From positions 979,443 to 1,043,442 of the forward strand of contig VFFE01007188.1 in the NCBI GenBank assembly GCA_008921705.1: a stretch of DNA of 64,000 nucleotides, written 5' to 3'. The notes beneath the pieces were generated by a model. The model was not told where the DNA came from and searched no databases. It was given only the letters and a program-made list of their open reading frames with translations. A program made the translations under genes and the position numbers. This document shows, one piece after another, positions 12,000 to 22,139 of the stretch; the stretch's first letter is position 1, and the number at the start of each line of letters is the position of its first letter. This stretch comes from Burhinus oedicnemus (lineage: Eukaryota > Chordata > Aves > Charadriiformes > Burhinidae).

Positions 12000-13359
12000 T
12001 TTTAAGACATCTCAAATGACACAAGCCATCTAGTTGGTGGCAATTGCTTTGGCTCTGTTTATTTAGACACCTAAATCTAGATGCCTTGAATCTGGAGCTG
12101 AATGACAGTCCATAAATTGTGGATGCCACCCATCAGCTTTAGAGGATCTAGCCTGAAAAATAGTTGACATGAATCACTTTGGTGTAATTGACCAGGGAGT
12201 CAGGAGTCACTTCCTATGTTACATTAAGTCAGCAGTGTAGATGTCACCTGATGTTCTCTATTCATTATGCAGAAAGTCTACAGGAATAACTCAGCTGTAT
12301 AAACTTAAATCATAGTTGTCCACATTTGGCTAGATGAATCCAACTCAGAACAGCTTATATACCACTATTTATTCCATAATAACATGTAAAATTACCGTTT
12401 TTCTTCAGATGGCTGTCCTGAAACTTCTATTTATTTCTTCCAGCAGGTAATTTCCTATGCAGTCTTTTAAGTTTAAACAATCTCTTGAAAGGTCAGATGT
12501 CGACTACTTTGATCCATTTCAACATTTTAAAATGTGATGTTTAACACGGCTTTCTGATAAAAATAGCACCATCATTTTTGCAAGAAATGTTTGCTGTATC
12601 AACCTCTGAAACACCAACAATTCTGAACACATGTGACTTAACAAGGCTCATTTTAAACATATATATATATTCTTCCCTAACTTGTATGTAGCTGAGGGAA
12701 TGCATTTTGTACACAAAAGTCATTGCTAAGGAAACAAACAGACCTCAAACAACCAAATGCACTGCTCAAAACAAATATGTTCTATAGACACCATTTCTGT
12801 TCTAACAAAAAATCATAACAAAGAAAACAAAGGCAAGAGAAGTTGTAGAGACATTTCTCTTAAAGTGGAAAGTGGAGTAATTTGGTAATCTACACTTAAG
12901 AACTGGAGAAAGCATCGTATAAAATAGAACAAGTTTAAAATATTGTATCCTGGTTTAAACTGTTGATATTTATTCTTTAAATACAACATGAAAGTTATGA
13001 AATAGCAGGTAACAAAATACCTCAGAAGATTGTTACACACTTATAGTTGTATTTTTAAAGTTGTAATTTTTACCGCAAGTAACTGTCTCAAATGACACTA
13101 AATAAAACAAATTACAAATAAGCAATATTTTATCAGAATGTATTTTTTGTTCTACATTTTAAGTGACTTTATACTGCCAATCACTTTACCTACATAATAT
13201 TCAAAATCTTTTTTCTCTCTGCGGAATGTTAAAGAGAGGAAAGAATAAATAACTGCATTAAACCCATTTCTGCCTCCATACTGATACTGCTCCTCTTCTG
13301 GCAGATTCTCAGCCATACCAGCTTTGTTCACCAAAGTGACCATATCTATGTTATGTGCT
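12000..13359. other. AT-rich unique DNA with a possible repeat remnant at its left
   Basis: The first 300 bp (TTTTAAGACATCTCAAATGA near 12000, and ATTTAGACACCTAAATCTAG near 12061) resemble, in inverted orientation, the old repeat seen left of the CR1 and at 39255. A short TA run lies at 12659-12669. No gene is recognised. Confidence 0.35.
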
Positions 13360-13952
13360 TGTGCTGGGTGCAGGTGTCCAGGTGTTGGTAGCAGGGGATC
13401 TTCAGCAGTAGCCTCTGTTAGGAGAGGCTGGGGCAGCCCCATGCCAGACACAGCCAGTTCCAGCTGGCCCCAGCTGTTCCAGCTCAGCCCTGCAGCTGAG
13501 ATGGTGGCACCTCTGGGAAAACATATTTAAGAAAGGCCAAAATGCATCACAGGCAGTGTGGAGAGAGGAAAGAAAATGTGAGAAACAGGCCTGCGAGCAC
13601 CAAGGTGAGAGACAAAGGAGGGGGAGGAGACGCTCCAGGCACTGAATCAGAGATTCCCCTGCAACTACTGGAGAAGACAACACAAGAGCAGATAGCCACA
13701 CTGCAGCCTGTGAAGGACTCCATGCTGCAGGAATTGGGTATCTCCTGAAGGAACTGCAGCCCGTGGAGAGGCCATGCAGGAACAGATGTTTCCTGACAGG
13801 AACTGCAGCCCATGGAAGGATCCACACTGGAGCAGGGGAGAAGTGTGAGGAGAAAGAAGCATCAGAGAGGAGCTGACAATAAGCCCCGCTCTCCAACCCC
13901 TTGCACCACTTGGGGTGGGCTTGATGGAGAGGAGTCAGGAATGAAGGAAATA
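13360..13952 (+). mobile_element. ERV LTR, diverged, same group as 16146-18046
   Basis: Starting at TGTGCTGGGTG (13360), the order of blocks mirrors the reverse complement of the LTR at 16146-18046: GTTGGTAGCAGGGG, a CATATTTAAGAAAGG segment (TATA-like), GAGCACCAAGGTGAGAG, GGGGGAGGAGACGCTCCAGG, CAGAGATTCCCCTGCA, and repeated AACTGCAGCCC(A/G)TGGA units. It is clearly more diverged than that copy and its right end is indistinct (about 13952, possibly to 14030). The 164-codon minus-strand open frame across it is a by-product of the GC-rich LTR and not a gene. Confidence 0.7.
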
Positions 13953-14029
13953 CAGGAGTTCATCATCATCATTAGGATATTCAGTGGGGGATCTAAGGCA
14001 ATTTATTTGACTTTTTCCTGACAGGTTAG

Positions 14030-14802
14030 CAATACTTCAGGTCCACTGTAACAAACCACCACAGTTACAAAGAGAAAGATATGTTAGTATATACATTACA
14101 TTGAAGAGTATTTTCTCTGGCATCCCATTAATGAAAACAAAATGCCAAAAAAGATGGATGATGTATTTCTTTGGTTCACCTGCTTCTGGGTACATAATTA
14201 CAACCGTAATGAACACTTAAAACACCTTACACTTTTAAACTAAGAATATTGTGTTTGCAAAGGTCAGTAATACAGTTATTTCCATGCACCCATACATTGA
14301 ATTAATTCTACAAAAATCTGAGTAGAAAAGAGAAATGTAGAGTTTGGAGAAATTCCTTATTACTGTTTTCGTGTGCAACACTAGTTCAGCTGAAACACTG
14401 AATAAATACTACAGGTCTAAATGAATGATTGAATGATTGTTTGCCATCCAAATAAGTGTGATATTTCTCGATAGTCTTCTGAAGACAAAAAAGATGTTAT
14501 ATTAATGTGCCTGATAATATCAGATAAAGACCCAACATATCTTCCTAACTTCATGACAGAGGCTGAAACTGTCATTTCCTCCAGAATGTCTGTTCTAAAA
14601 GTGTTTTGTTTTAGACAGGAGTAGCAGTAGATATTAGAAGGCATCTTTGTACATTTTGACAGCCTTTTGTTGAATCTGCAGTCGTATGAATGAATTGTGC
14701 CATGTTTCTTGTGTATTACTTTCAGAAGCTGAGTAACCTTTACAGTTAAGATTGGCTGACAAATTTCTGTAAGACTTTTTCAATCAAACAGGTTTCACTT
14801 TT
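14030..14802. other. AT-rich unique DNA
   Basis: No transposon, RNA gene or exon recognised. All open frames are short. Confidence 0.4.
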
Positions 14803-15421
14803 CACAGAATCAGAGGTTGGAAGGGACCTTCCAAGATCATCTAGTGCAACTCCCCTAGCAAAGCAGGTTTACCTAGAGAAGCTTGGACAGGAACGCATCC
14901 AGGTGGGTTTTGAATATCTCCAGAGAAGTAGACTTCACAACCTCTCTGGGCAGTCTGTTCCAGTGCTCTGCCACTCTCAAAGTAAAGAAGTTCCTCTTCA
15001 TGTTGAGATGGAATTTCCTGTGTTCCGGTTTGTGCCCGTTGCCTCTTGTCCTGTCTCTGGGCACCACTGAATAGAGTCTGGCCCCATCCTCTTGACACCC
15101 ACCCTTTAGATATTTATAAGCATCGATGAGATTCCCCTCTCAGTCCTCTCTTCTCCAGGCTAAACAGACCCAGGTTTCTCAGCCTTTCCTCATAAGAGAC
15201 GTGCTCTATTCCCTTGATCAATTTTGTAGCCCTCTGCTGGACTCTCTCAAGTAGTTCCTTGTCTTTCTTGAACTGGGGAGCCCAGAACTGGACACAGGAC
15301 TCCAGGTGCGGCCTCACCAGGGCAGAGTAGAGAGGGAGGATGACCCCCCTCGATCTGCTGGCCACACTCTTTTTAATGCACCCCAGCATTGACCCTCTTG
15401 GCCACAAGGGCACATTGCTGG
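14803..15421 (-). mobile_element. CR1 LINE, 5'-truncated, frameshifted ORF2 end
   Basis: The 3' end is at 14803 (CACAGAATCAGAGGTTGG) and the element reads on the minus strand through the 3' UTR and the last about 180 codons of ORF2. Two frames carry the C-terminal region: 15114-15413 contains [15 protein letters not shown] and [12 protein letters not shown], and 14873-15067 contains [15 protein letters not shown] and ends [10 protein letters not shown] frameshift separates them around 15070-15115. The RT catalytic motifs were lost through truncation at about 15421. Confidence 0.9.
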
Positions 15422-16140
15422 CTTTTGCATATCACATTTGTGTTTGGGTCTTATAATTGAGAGAAATGTCAACAGAAAAAAAATGTAGAAAACCTAAGTG
15501 GTTTCAAATACTGGTATTTTTATTTTGTGGTAGGCATATTTTTAAAACCTCTTGGGAAAAAAAAAAATTCTTAATCTTGCTAAAGAAACATTAGAAACTG
15601 TGACAACACAAGCAAAAATCCATTTTGGACTGTCAAAGAAGCATAGCTATAAGTGCTATCAGTCCCCAGCCTCCTTTCTTGTTGAAATTGGAAAGTACAT
15701 AGTGAATGAATACAACAGTTAAGAAAGAAACAGCTGAAGCATCTGGATGTCAGCACTGAATGTTGAATTATTTCCTTGATTCCTCTGTAGATTTTTAATG
15801 TGATGCTGAACAAATTACTTCAATACAACTGTTCACAGGTGATCATTAACTGTGCATTTCTCATTCCCTGGTGCTTATACTGAAAGTCAGGGTTCCCACC
15901 AGCAAAACCACTAAGCGTTTGCAACTTTGAATGAGAAGTGTGATTGGAAAATATTGCATAGTATTAGAACGCTGATGCTCAGAAACAAAGAAACAAAACC
16001 TCCCAAACAAACAAACAAACAAAAAACCCCACAGTAAATCAGAGGCTAAGCTATCATATATCAAAAACCTAGAATTTTGTCTTCATCACTCTACTTCAAC
16101 AGTTTCTATTTAACATGAAGATCATTCTCTTTCTCCATGT
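15422..16140. other. AT-rich unique DNA with a CAAA repeat
   Basis: No gene recognised. A (CAAA)n tract followed by an A run and CCCC lies at 16003-16030, a low-complexity type that recurs in this window. Confidence 0.4.
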
Positions 16141-18051
16141 ATAATTGCAGTGGGTTGACCTTGGCTAGCCACCAGGTGCCCACCAAGCTGTTCTATCACT
16201 TCTGTTCCTCAACTGGACAGGGGCAAGGAAATACAATGAAAGGCTATGATGAAGGGTCGAGATAAGGACAAAGGGATCACTTACCAATTACCATCATGGG
16301 CAAAACAGACTCAACTTGGGGAGAATAATTTAATTTATCACCAATCAAATAAGAGTAGGATAATGAGAAATAAGAAAAAAATTAAAAAACACCTTTCCCC
16401 CACCCCTCCCTTCTTCTTGGGCTCAACTTCACTCCTGAATTCTCTGCCTTCTTCCCCTGAACATCACAAAGGCATGGAGAATGGGGAATGCAGTCAGTTC
16501 ATCACACCTTTTCTCTGCTGCTCCTTCTTCCTCATGCTCTTTCACTGCTCCAGTATGGGGTCTCACACATGGGAGACAGTCCTTCATGAACTTCTTCAAC
16601 ATTGGTCCTTCCCATGGGCTATAGTTCTTCATGAACTGCTCCAGTATGGGTCCTTTCCTGTCCTTCATGAACAGACTGCTCCAGCATGGGTCTCCTGTGG
16701 GCCCACAGGTCCTACCAAGAAACCTGTGTGGAATTTGGATAATGAGGTAAAGTTTTTGTGCCCAAAGAACAATTAAGACTGGCCTTGCTATCTCTTGTGC
16801 AGGCCAAGGAAGTGGACACTCGCCTGGCCAGCACGCGATGCAGATCAGGAGGGAGCCCTGTGGAGGCAGGACAGCCCTGCTTTTCATCAGTGAAAACAAG
16901 ATAACAGAAACTTGGGTAGTTCTTTGTTTCTTGGAAGGCTATAGTGCCCGATGTCTAACTTCTGCCTCATGACCTGTGAAATGCATATTAAAGTTGACAC
17001 CCCTGCATATACTAATGAAGATTATAGAGATCTTGCTAAACATACATGACTATAGCACTCGTCTCTCCACCCAAATCATACTATACGTCACCTAGGGGAG
17101 GGAAACCCTGTAATTTTGGGGATAAAAAGATGGAGAAAATGACTGTTAAATTGGGAGAGAAGAACCTCAATACCTGACGGACCAGTCGATGGGCTGCGTT
17201 CTCTTCCTCCACCCCAGACAGGGACGCCTTCTGGGTAAGCGCTGCGCCTTTCACCCGCTGCTGAATGTTACCCCCGGGTTGTTGTATTATTATCATTGGT
17301 TTTGCTACCAATATTAACCTTAATTAATAGCGCTATTGTAGTTAGTGAATTTATCAACGGCAATCTCGAATCTGTTCTGTCGCTCTCAATAAAATAACTA
17401 ATTTCGATTTTTGTGAATCTGACTCAGTGCAATTCCTTTGTGGGGACTCTGATAGACGGATCAGTGAAAGCAAATATCGAAACTGCATTCCTTTTAACGC
17501 AACAACCTGCTCCAGTGTCGGCTCCTCTCCACAGGCCACGGTTCCTGCCATGAACCTGCTCCAGCACAGGATCTCCATGAGGTCACAGCTTCCTTCCAGA
17601 CACATCTACCTGCTCTGGCATGGGGTCCTCCATGGGCTGCAGCATGGATATCTGCTCCACTATGGGCCTTCATGGGCTGCAGGGGGATAACCTGCTTCAC
17701 CATGGTCTCATGATGGGCTGCAGGAGAATCTCTTCTCCAGTGCCTGGAGCACTTCCTCTCCCTCTTTCTTCACTGACCTTGGTGTTTGCAGTGTTGTTTT
17801 TCTCACAGATTCTCAGTCCCCTCTCCTGACTGCTGTTGTGCAGCATTTTGTTCCCTTTGTTAAATATATTATTACAGAGGTACTACCAGTGTCATTGGTT
17901 GTCTCAGCTTTGGCCAGCAGTGGGTTCATCTTGGAGCCAACTGGGACTGGCTCTGTTGGACATGGGGGAAGCTTCTGCTGCCTTCTCACAGAAGCCACCC
18001 CTACAGCCCCTGCGCTACCAAAACTTTGCCATGTAAACCCAATACAATAAT
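16141..18051 (-). mobile_element. ERV solo LTR with exact 5-bp target duplication, split by a second LTR
   Basis: The LTR begins TGCAGTGGGT at 16146 and ends CCCAATACA at 18046, with the exact pentamer ATAAT on both sides (16141-16145 and 18047-18051). Removing the inner LTR and its duplication leaves about 1.1 kb. Minus orientation is inferred from a TATA-like segment (AATATATT near 17860 on the plus strand) and from homology to 13360-13952. It is built largely of repeated units related to CTGCTCCAGTATGGG and CATGGGCTGCAG, giving internal tandem-like structure. No retroviral coding sequence remains. Such LTRs are common in songbird-type genomes; I do not assign a subfamily. Confidence 0.9.
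16722..17509 (+). mobile_element. second ERV solo LTR nested inside the first
   Basis: This is a 778-bp insertion (16727-17504) beginning TGTGGAATTT and ending AACGCAACA, bracketed by exact ACCTG pentamers (16722-16726 and 17505-17509). The interrupted LTR resumes in register after it. A TATA-like GATAAAAAG lies at 17121-17129 and AATAAA at 17388-17393, giving plus orientation. GGGTAAGC near 17234 resembles a splice donor. Its sequence is unlike the other LTRs in the window, so it is a different ERV family. It is a solo LTR, left by recombination between the two LTRs of a provirus. Confidence 0.88.
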
Positions 18052-18528
18052 ATGGATATATTTCTGTCTAGTAGATATTTTGAAAAGACAAACTCCTTGA
18101 TATTTATGAAGGACTTACCTATGGTAAGAAATGCCACAGAAAAGCTTATGGGCAACTTAAACTCTTCCTTGAATATATATTTATTAAACCATTTTTATAA
18201 ATAAAAAGACCCTGGGGATCGCATATAGAACAAAGGTGACGGAGGAGTACAGAATTGTTTCTAGTATGAGGTCATATAATTAAATATTTTGCCATTTATA
18301 TATATACAAATAAAATTAACTAATGAGCCTTATTTTTCCTTTGTTTTCCATATATTTGATGCATATTTAAATACATACAGTAAGTGTCTCTAGGAAAGTT
18401 CAGCCTATCTCCGTTCATCTGATGAAATTTTACCTCACCAATTCTTATCATCAAGCAAAATTCTCTTAGTTTAGCATTCTGATTAATTTTTTGATTTCTC
18501 TTGCAAGACCACTGTACTGCACTATGTC
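18052..18528. other. AT-rich unique DNA
   Basis: Nothing recognised apart from TA-rich stretches. Confidence 0.4.
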
Positions 18529-18538
18529 ACGGAATCAC

Positions 18539-18558
18539 NNNNNNNNNNNNNNNNNNNN
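18539..18558. other. assembly gap (20 N)
   Basis: The gap sits in the 3' part of a CR1. By comparison with the sibling copy (10762-11039), about 250-270 bp of element sequence should lie here, so the gap length appears to be a placeholder. Confidence 0.95.
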
Positions 18559-19302
18559 TGAAAAGAGTCTGGCTCCATCCTCCTTCAACCCACCCTTTAG
18601 ATACTTCTAAGCAAGACTAAGGTCTCCCCTCAGCCTTCTCTTCTCCAGGCTAAAGAGTCCCAGCTCTCTCAGCCTTTCCTCATAAAGGAGGTGCTCCAAT
18701 CCCCCAATCATCTTTGTTGCCCTATGCTGGACTCTCTCCAGAAGTTCCCTGTCCCACTTGAGCTGGGGAGCCCAGAACTGGACACAGTATGCCAGTTGTG
18801 GCCTCACCAGTGCCGAGTAAAGGGGGAGAATGACCTCCCTCGACCTAGTGGCCACACTCTTCCCCATGCAACCCAGGATTCCATTGGCCTTCCTGGCCAC
18901 AAGGGCACATTGCTGGCTCATGGATAATTTCCTATCTACCAGGACCCCCAGATCCTTCTCCTCAGAACTGCTTTCCAGCAGGTGGTCCACCCCTAGCCCA
19001 TATTGGTGCCTAGCATTCTTCCTCCCCAGGTGCAGGACCCTATGCTTGCTCTTGTTGAACCTCATGAGGTTCTTCTCTGCCCAGCACTCCAGCCTGTCCA
19101 GGTCACACTGGATGGCAGCGTGGCCCTCTGGAGTGTCAGCCACCCCTCCCAGTTTGGTATCATCAGCGAACTTGCTGAGGATACACTCTGTCCCCTCATC
19201 CAGGTCATTGATGAATATATTGAATAAGACTGGACCGAGTATTGATCCCTGGGGGACACCACTGGTTACAGGCCTCCAACTTGACACTGCTGCATTAATC
19301 AC
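18559..19302 (-). pseudogene. CR1 ORF2 RT fragment with the same stop as the 10.8-kb copy
   Basis: A 231-codon frame (18607-19302) carries motif B as SGVPQGS, motif C as FADD and the block [14 protein letters not shown]. Motif A is absent because the element is truncated upstream of it. The frame ends at TAG (18607-18609), the same position as in the copy ending at 11088. The reading frame then continues towards the gap (KYLKGG). It has the same role as other CR1 ORF2 and is non-functional here: no endonuclease, no RT fingers and no motif A. Confidence 0.9.
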
Positions 19303-19346
19303 AGCCCTCTGAGTTCTGTCACACAGCCAGCTCTCAATCCACCTCT

Positions 19347-19723
19347 TCTATGGAATGTCAAATCATGCACTTTGTTTGCTCCCTTTGTTCATCTAATTAA
19401 TGCCTCTGTTAAGGAAGGGCAGCAGTCAGTTTGACATTAGCTGCAGTTCAGTAATTTGTGCTTAAATTAAAGCTCCAGTTCTTGCTCTTTTACTCTTGTT
19501 GATTGGTGCCTTTCTTGATAAGTACTGATGGTGTCTTTTGAACAACAAGTTTATTTATGGTTTAAAATTGCATACAACATGAACAAGAAAGGGTGATTAA
19601 GTCAGTGAATTACTCTCACTCTGGCACTAAGCAAGTGCCAATACTAAATTATGTTTTATGTCCAAAGTTGGTAATAGAAAGTTTTTGTATTGTTCCAGAG
19701 GCAGAACTGAAATTAGTTGGGAT
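19347..19723. other. unique DNA between CR1 copies
   Basis: Nothing recognised. Confidence 0.4.
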
Positions 19724-20860
19724 AGAATCATAGAATACTTTGGGTTGGAAGGGGTCTTTAAGGGTCATCTAGTCAACCCCCCCTTCAATGAGCAGGGACA
19801 TCTTCAACTAAACATAGTTGCCAAGCCATTATCCATCATATTTGAGAAGTCATGGCAGTCTGGTGAAGTTCCCACTGACTGGAAAAGGGGAAACATAACA
19901 CCCATTTTAAAAAAGGGTAAAAAAGATGACCTGGGGAACTACAGGCCAGTCAGTCTCACCTCTGTACCCAACAAGATCGTGGAGTGGATCCTCCTGGAAA
20001 CTCTGTTAAGGCACATGGAAAATAAGGAGGTGATTGGTGGTAGCCAACATGGCTTCACTAAGGGCAAATTGTGCCTGACAAATTTGGTGGTCTTCTACAG
20101 TGAGGTTATAGTGTTAGTGGATAAGGGGAGAGCAACAGATGTCATCTACCTGGACCTGTGCAAGGCATTTGACACTGTCCCACATGATATCCTGGCCTCT
20201 AAATTGGAGAGACATGGATTTGTTGGATGGACCACTCAGTGGATAAGGAATTGGTTGGATGACCACACTCAAAGACTTGTGGTCAATGGGTCGATGTCCA
20301 GGTGGCGTGCAGTGACAAGTGGTGTTCCGCAGGGGTTGGTACTGGGACCAGTACTATTTAACATCTTTGTGGGTGACATGAATGTTGGGACTGAGTGCAC
20401 CTTCAGCAAGTTTGCTGACGACACCAAGCTGTGTGGAGCGGTTGACACACTGGAGGCAAGGGATGCCATCCAGAGGGACCTGGATGGGCTTGAGAGGTGG
20501 GTCCGTGCCAACCTCATGAAGTTCAATAAGGCCAAGTGCGAGGTTCTGCACATGGGTCGGGCAATCTCATGTATACTGGACACAGTATTCCAGGTGGGGT
20601 CTCACCAGAGAGGAGCAGAGGGGCAGATTACCTCCCTTGACCTGGTAGTCAGGCTTTTTTTGATGCAGCCAGGATATTGTTGGCCTTCTGGGCTACAAGC
20701 ACACACTGCCAGCCCATGTCCAGCTTTTCATCCACCAGTACCCCCAAGTCATTCTCGGCAGGGCTACTCTCAATCCCTTCATCCCCCAGCCTGTATTGAT
20801 ACTGGGGGTTGCCCCGACCCGGTTGCAGGACCCTGCACTTGGATAGGTGAAGCTCAAACC
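19724..20860. mobile_element. three-part inverted CR1 composite
   Basis: Three CR1 pieces abut. Piece 1 (19724 to about 19810, minus) is a 3' end: AGAATCATAGAATACTTTGG, GGGTTGGAAGG and the CATCTAGTCAACC block. Piece 2 (about 19811-20572, plus) is the RT domain. Piece 3 (about 20572-20860, minus) is the ORF2 region just downstream of RT, reading [20 protein letters not shown] and [11 protein letters not shown] on the reverse strand. Pieces 2 and 3 overlap in element coordinates at the K-C-x-V-L-x-x-G-R block. The arrangement fits an inversion during target-primed reverse transcription for pieces 1 and 2, with piece 3 either a separate copy or a template switch. Confidence 0.8.
19811..20572 (+). 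pseudogene. CR1 reverse transcriptase domain, open and with all palm motifs
   Basis: This lies within a 416-codon open frame (19658-20908). The RT part begins at [17 protein letters not shown], passes through [15 protein letters not shown] and [17 protein letters not shown], and reaches motif A as [13 protein letters not shown] (catalytic Asp about residue 166 of the frame), motif B as SGVPQG (residues 221-226) and motif C as FADD (252-255). It then ends at CEVLHMGR, where orientation flips. The frame runs on through about 110 residues of antisense CR1, so its two ends are not CR1 protein. All RT palm catalytic residues are present, but the endonuclease and C-terminal domains are not, so it is a remnant. 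I do not regard it as a domesticated gene, for lack of any other evidence. Confidence 0.85.
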
Positions 20861-20943
20861 ACAGCTGCAGCAATTCCTTACTCCTCTCTACTTCATGTTG
20901 TGAAATAGTAGCATTTGAAAGTCCATTTCCTATATTGTTTCTT

Positions 20944-21114
20944 TACACTCAGCAGTCCGATGACATGTTGGAGGGCTTACATTTCCCGTCTTCTGTAACC
21001 TGACTTCCACAGAATGAAAAGGGTGTACACACCCCAGCTAGCTCGTAAGTGACATAAACTGCCTTATCATGATAATTGTAAGCCCTCCAACATGTCATCA
21101 GACTGCTGACTGTA
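20944..21114. mobile_element. MITE-like palindromic element with TA at both ends
   Basis: Two 38-bp arms (20944-20981 and 21077-21114) are reverse complements with two mismatches. Each outer end is TACA(C/G)TCAGCAGTC and each inner end is GGAGGGCTTACA. Taking the outermost TA as a duplicated target leaves a 167-bp element (20946-21112) beginning CACTCAGC and ending GCTGACTG, that is CAGT-like termini. TA target and CAGT-like ends are features of Tc1/mariner-group DNA transposons, and a short length without coding capacity fits a MITE. The 95-bp centre contains CAGCTAGCTC and shows no homology to the arms. I do not recognise the family, and no second copy is visible here. A non-transposon origin of the palindrome is possible. 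Confidence 0.6.
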
Positions 21115-21890
21115 TTTGAGCACACCTGGCAGGTAAGTGAAGAAATAATAATTGTTTTCCATAGTAACTTGTCCATTGCCAACTGATTTCTGAGGCTTAC
21201 CAGTCTGTTGTGATGGTGGGAAAAAGTGTTGCTCAGTTTCTATAAATCAGTTTTTAAGGTTTGCTTGTGAATTGGTTCAGTCCTGACCAATACACTTCTA
21301 TGTCATAGTTTTAGAGTATGTAGATCTTTTTGCAGCTTTTGCTGTTTGCATGCATACAAATTAAGGGGGGGGAAATTGTTTTGTGAGATTCCTCCCCCAA
21401 CAGAATGATAATTAATGCATTTTGGGATAGGACAAAACAGTCAAGAAAAAACAGAACATGTCAAGGGAAAAAAATAATCTGAACTCCAAGTACTGACTGA
21501 AGTCAATATTGATATTAGAGCAAAGATGTTCGATTTAAGCAACAAAGTGTTTGGTTACAATTACCTCTCTAATCTTGCTTGCTAAAATTATAGAATACCT
21601 ATACAGATTTAAAGTGTTCCCTGAAATGTCAGGATGTAAAGAAAAAGTATTGATTTATATGTGATAAGAACTTATTCATGCCATTGTGGCAAAAACTGTT
21701 TTCATATAGAGGTACAGTTTTATTTCTTGTGTTCATAAGATGAATGCAACTTTTACTTTATTTTTAAATCCTTCTCCTTTTAAATATACTGGGAACCTGA
21801 GCAGATATATAAGAAGTACATTTAAAATAAAAAACTCATGAAAACACCAAAATTAGAGTGTGAATTGTCAGTTTATCCCTGAAGTAAAAC
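21115..21890. other. AT-rich unique DNA
   Basis: Nothing recognised. A G run lies at 21365-21371. Confidence 0.4.
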
Positions 21891-21894
21891 CTCT

Positions 21895-22135
21895 AGAATA
21901 TAAAAACTGTCACACTGAATAGAGAAAGTGATCCATCTAGTCTAGTGTTGGGTCGCTGACTTTAGTAGTAATAGCTGCAATATGAATTTTTACATTAATT
22001 TGCAACAGGGAAAATTTCTTCTAACTCCAGTAGATGGATTTATATCATGGGCATATTTAAAGCAAAACAATAATTATCATAATCTTTGTTAAATTCTCAG
22101 AAGTCTAGATGTAGCTCCTAACAATACTGTTTGCC
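21895..22135. repeat. possible very old CR1-like fragment
   Basis: The segment GAAAGTGATCCATCTAGTCT (near 21924) followed by TCGCTGAC resembles the GTCCATCTAG block that opens an ancient amniote CR1-type 3' region. The remainder is too diverged to align by eye. Confidence 0.3.
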
Positions 22136-22139
22136 ACTG

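Larger units (their letters stand above)
18529..19346 (-). mobile_element. CR1 LINE, 5'-truncated, containing an assembly gap
   Basis: The tail fragment CACGGAATCAC lies at 18528-18538, followed by 20 N and then CR1 sequence that aligns without indels to 11040-11826 of the earlier copy. I count 11 substitutions over about 787 bp. It ends at about 19346, earlier in RT than the 10.8-kb copy, and its flanks differ, so it is an independent insertion of the same subfamily. Confidence 0.92.

Noticed and set aside
13402..13896. 164-codon minus-strand frame
   Set aside because: Lies wholly inside a GC-rich LTR in antisense; no gag, pol, env or host motif.
16246..16899. Plus- and minus-strand frames of 176 and 156 codons
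   Set aside because: Both overlap the outer LTR and run into the nested LTR, and their repeated residues come from LTR-internal repeats.
19658..20908. 416-codon frame as a domesticated reverse transcriptase gene
   Set aside because: Its ends are antisense or 3'-UTR CR1 sequence. The open frame can be explained by a fairly young insertion; there is no independent sign of selection.
20944..21114. tRNA or standard pre-miRNA gene
   Set aside because: No A/B box, and the 95-nt centre is too long for an ordinary pre-miRNA loop. A transposon reading fits the TA ends better.
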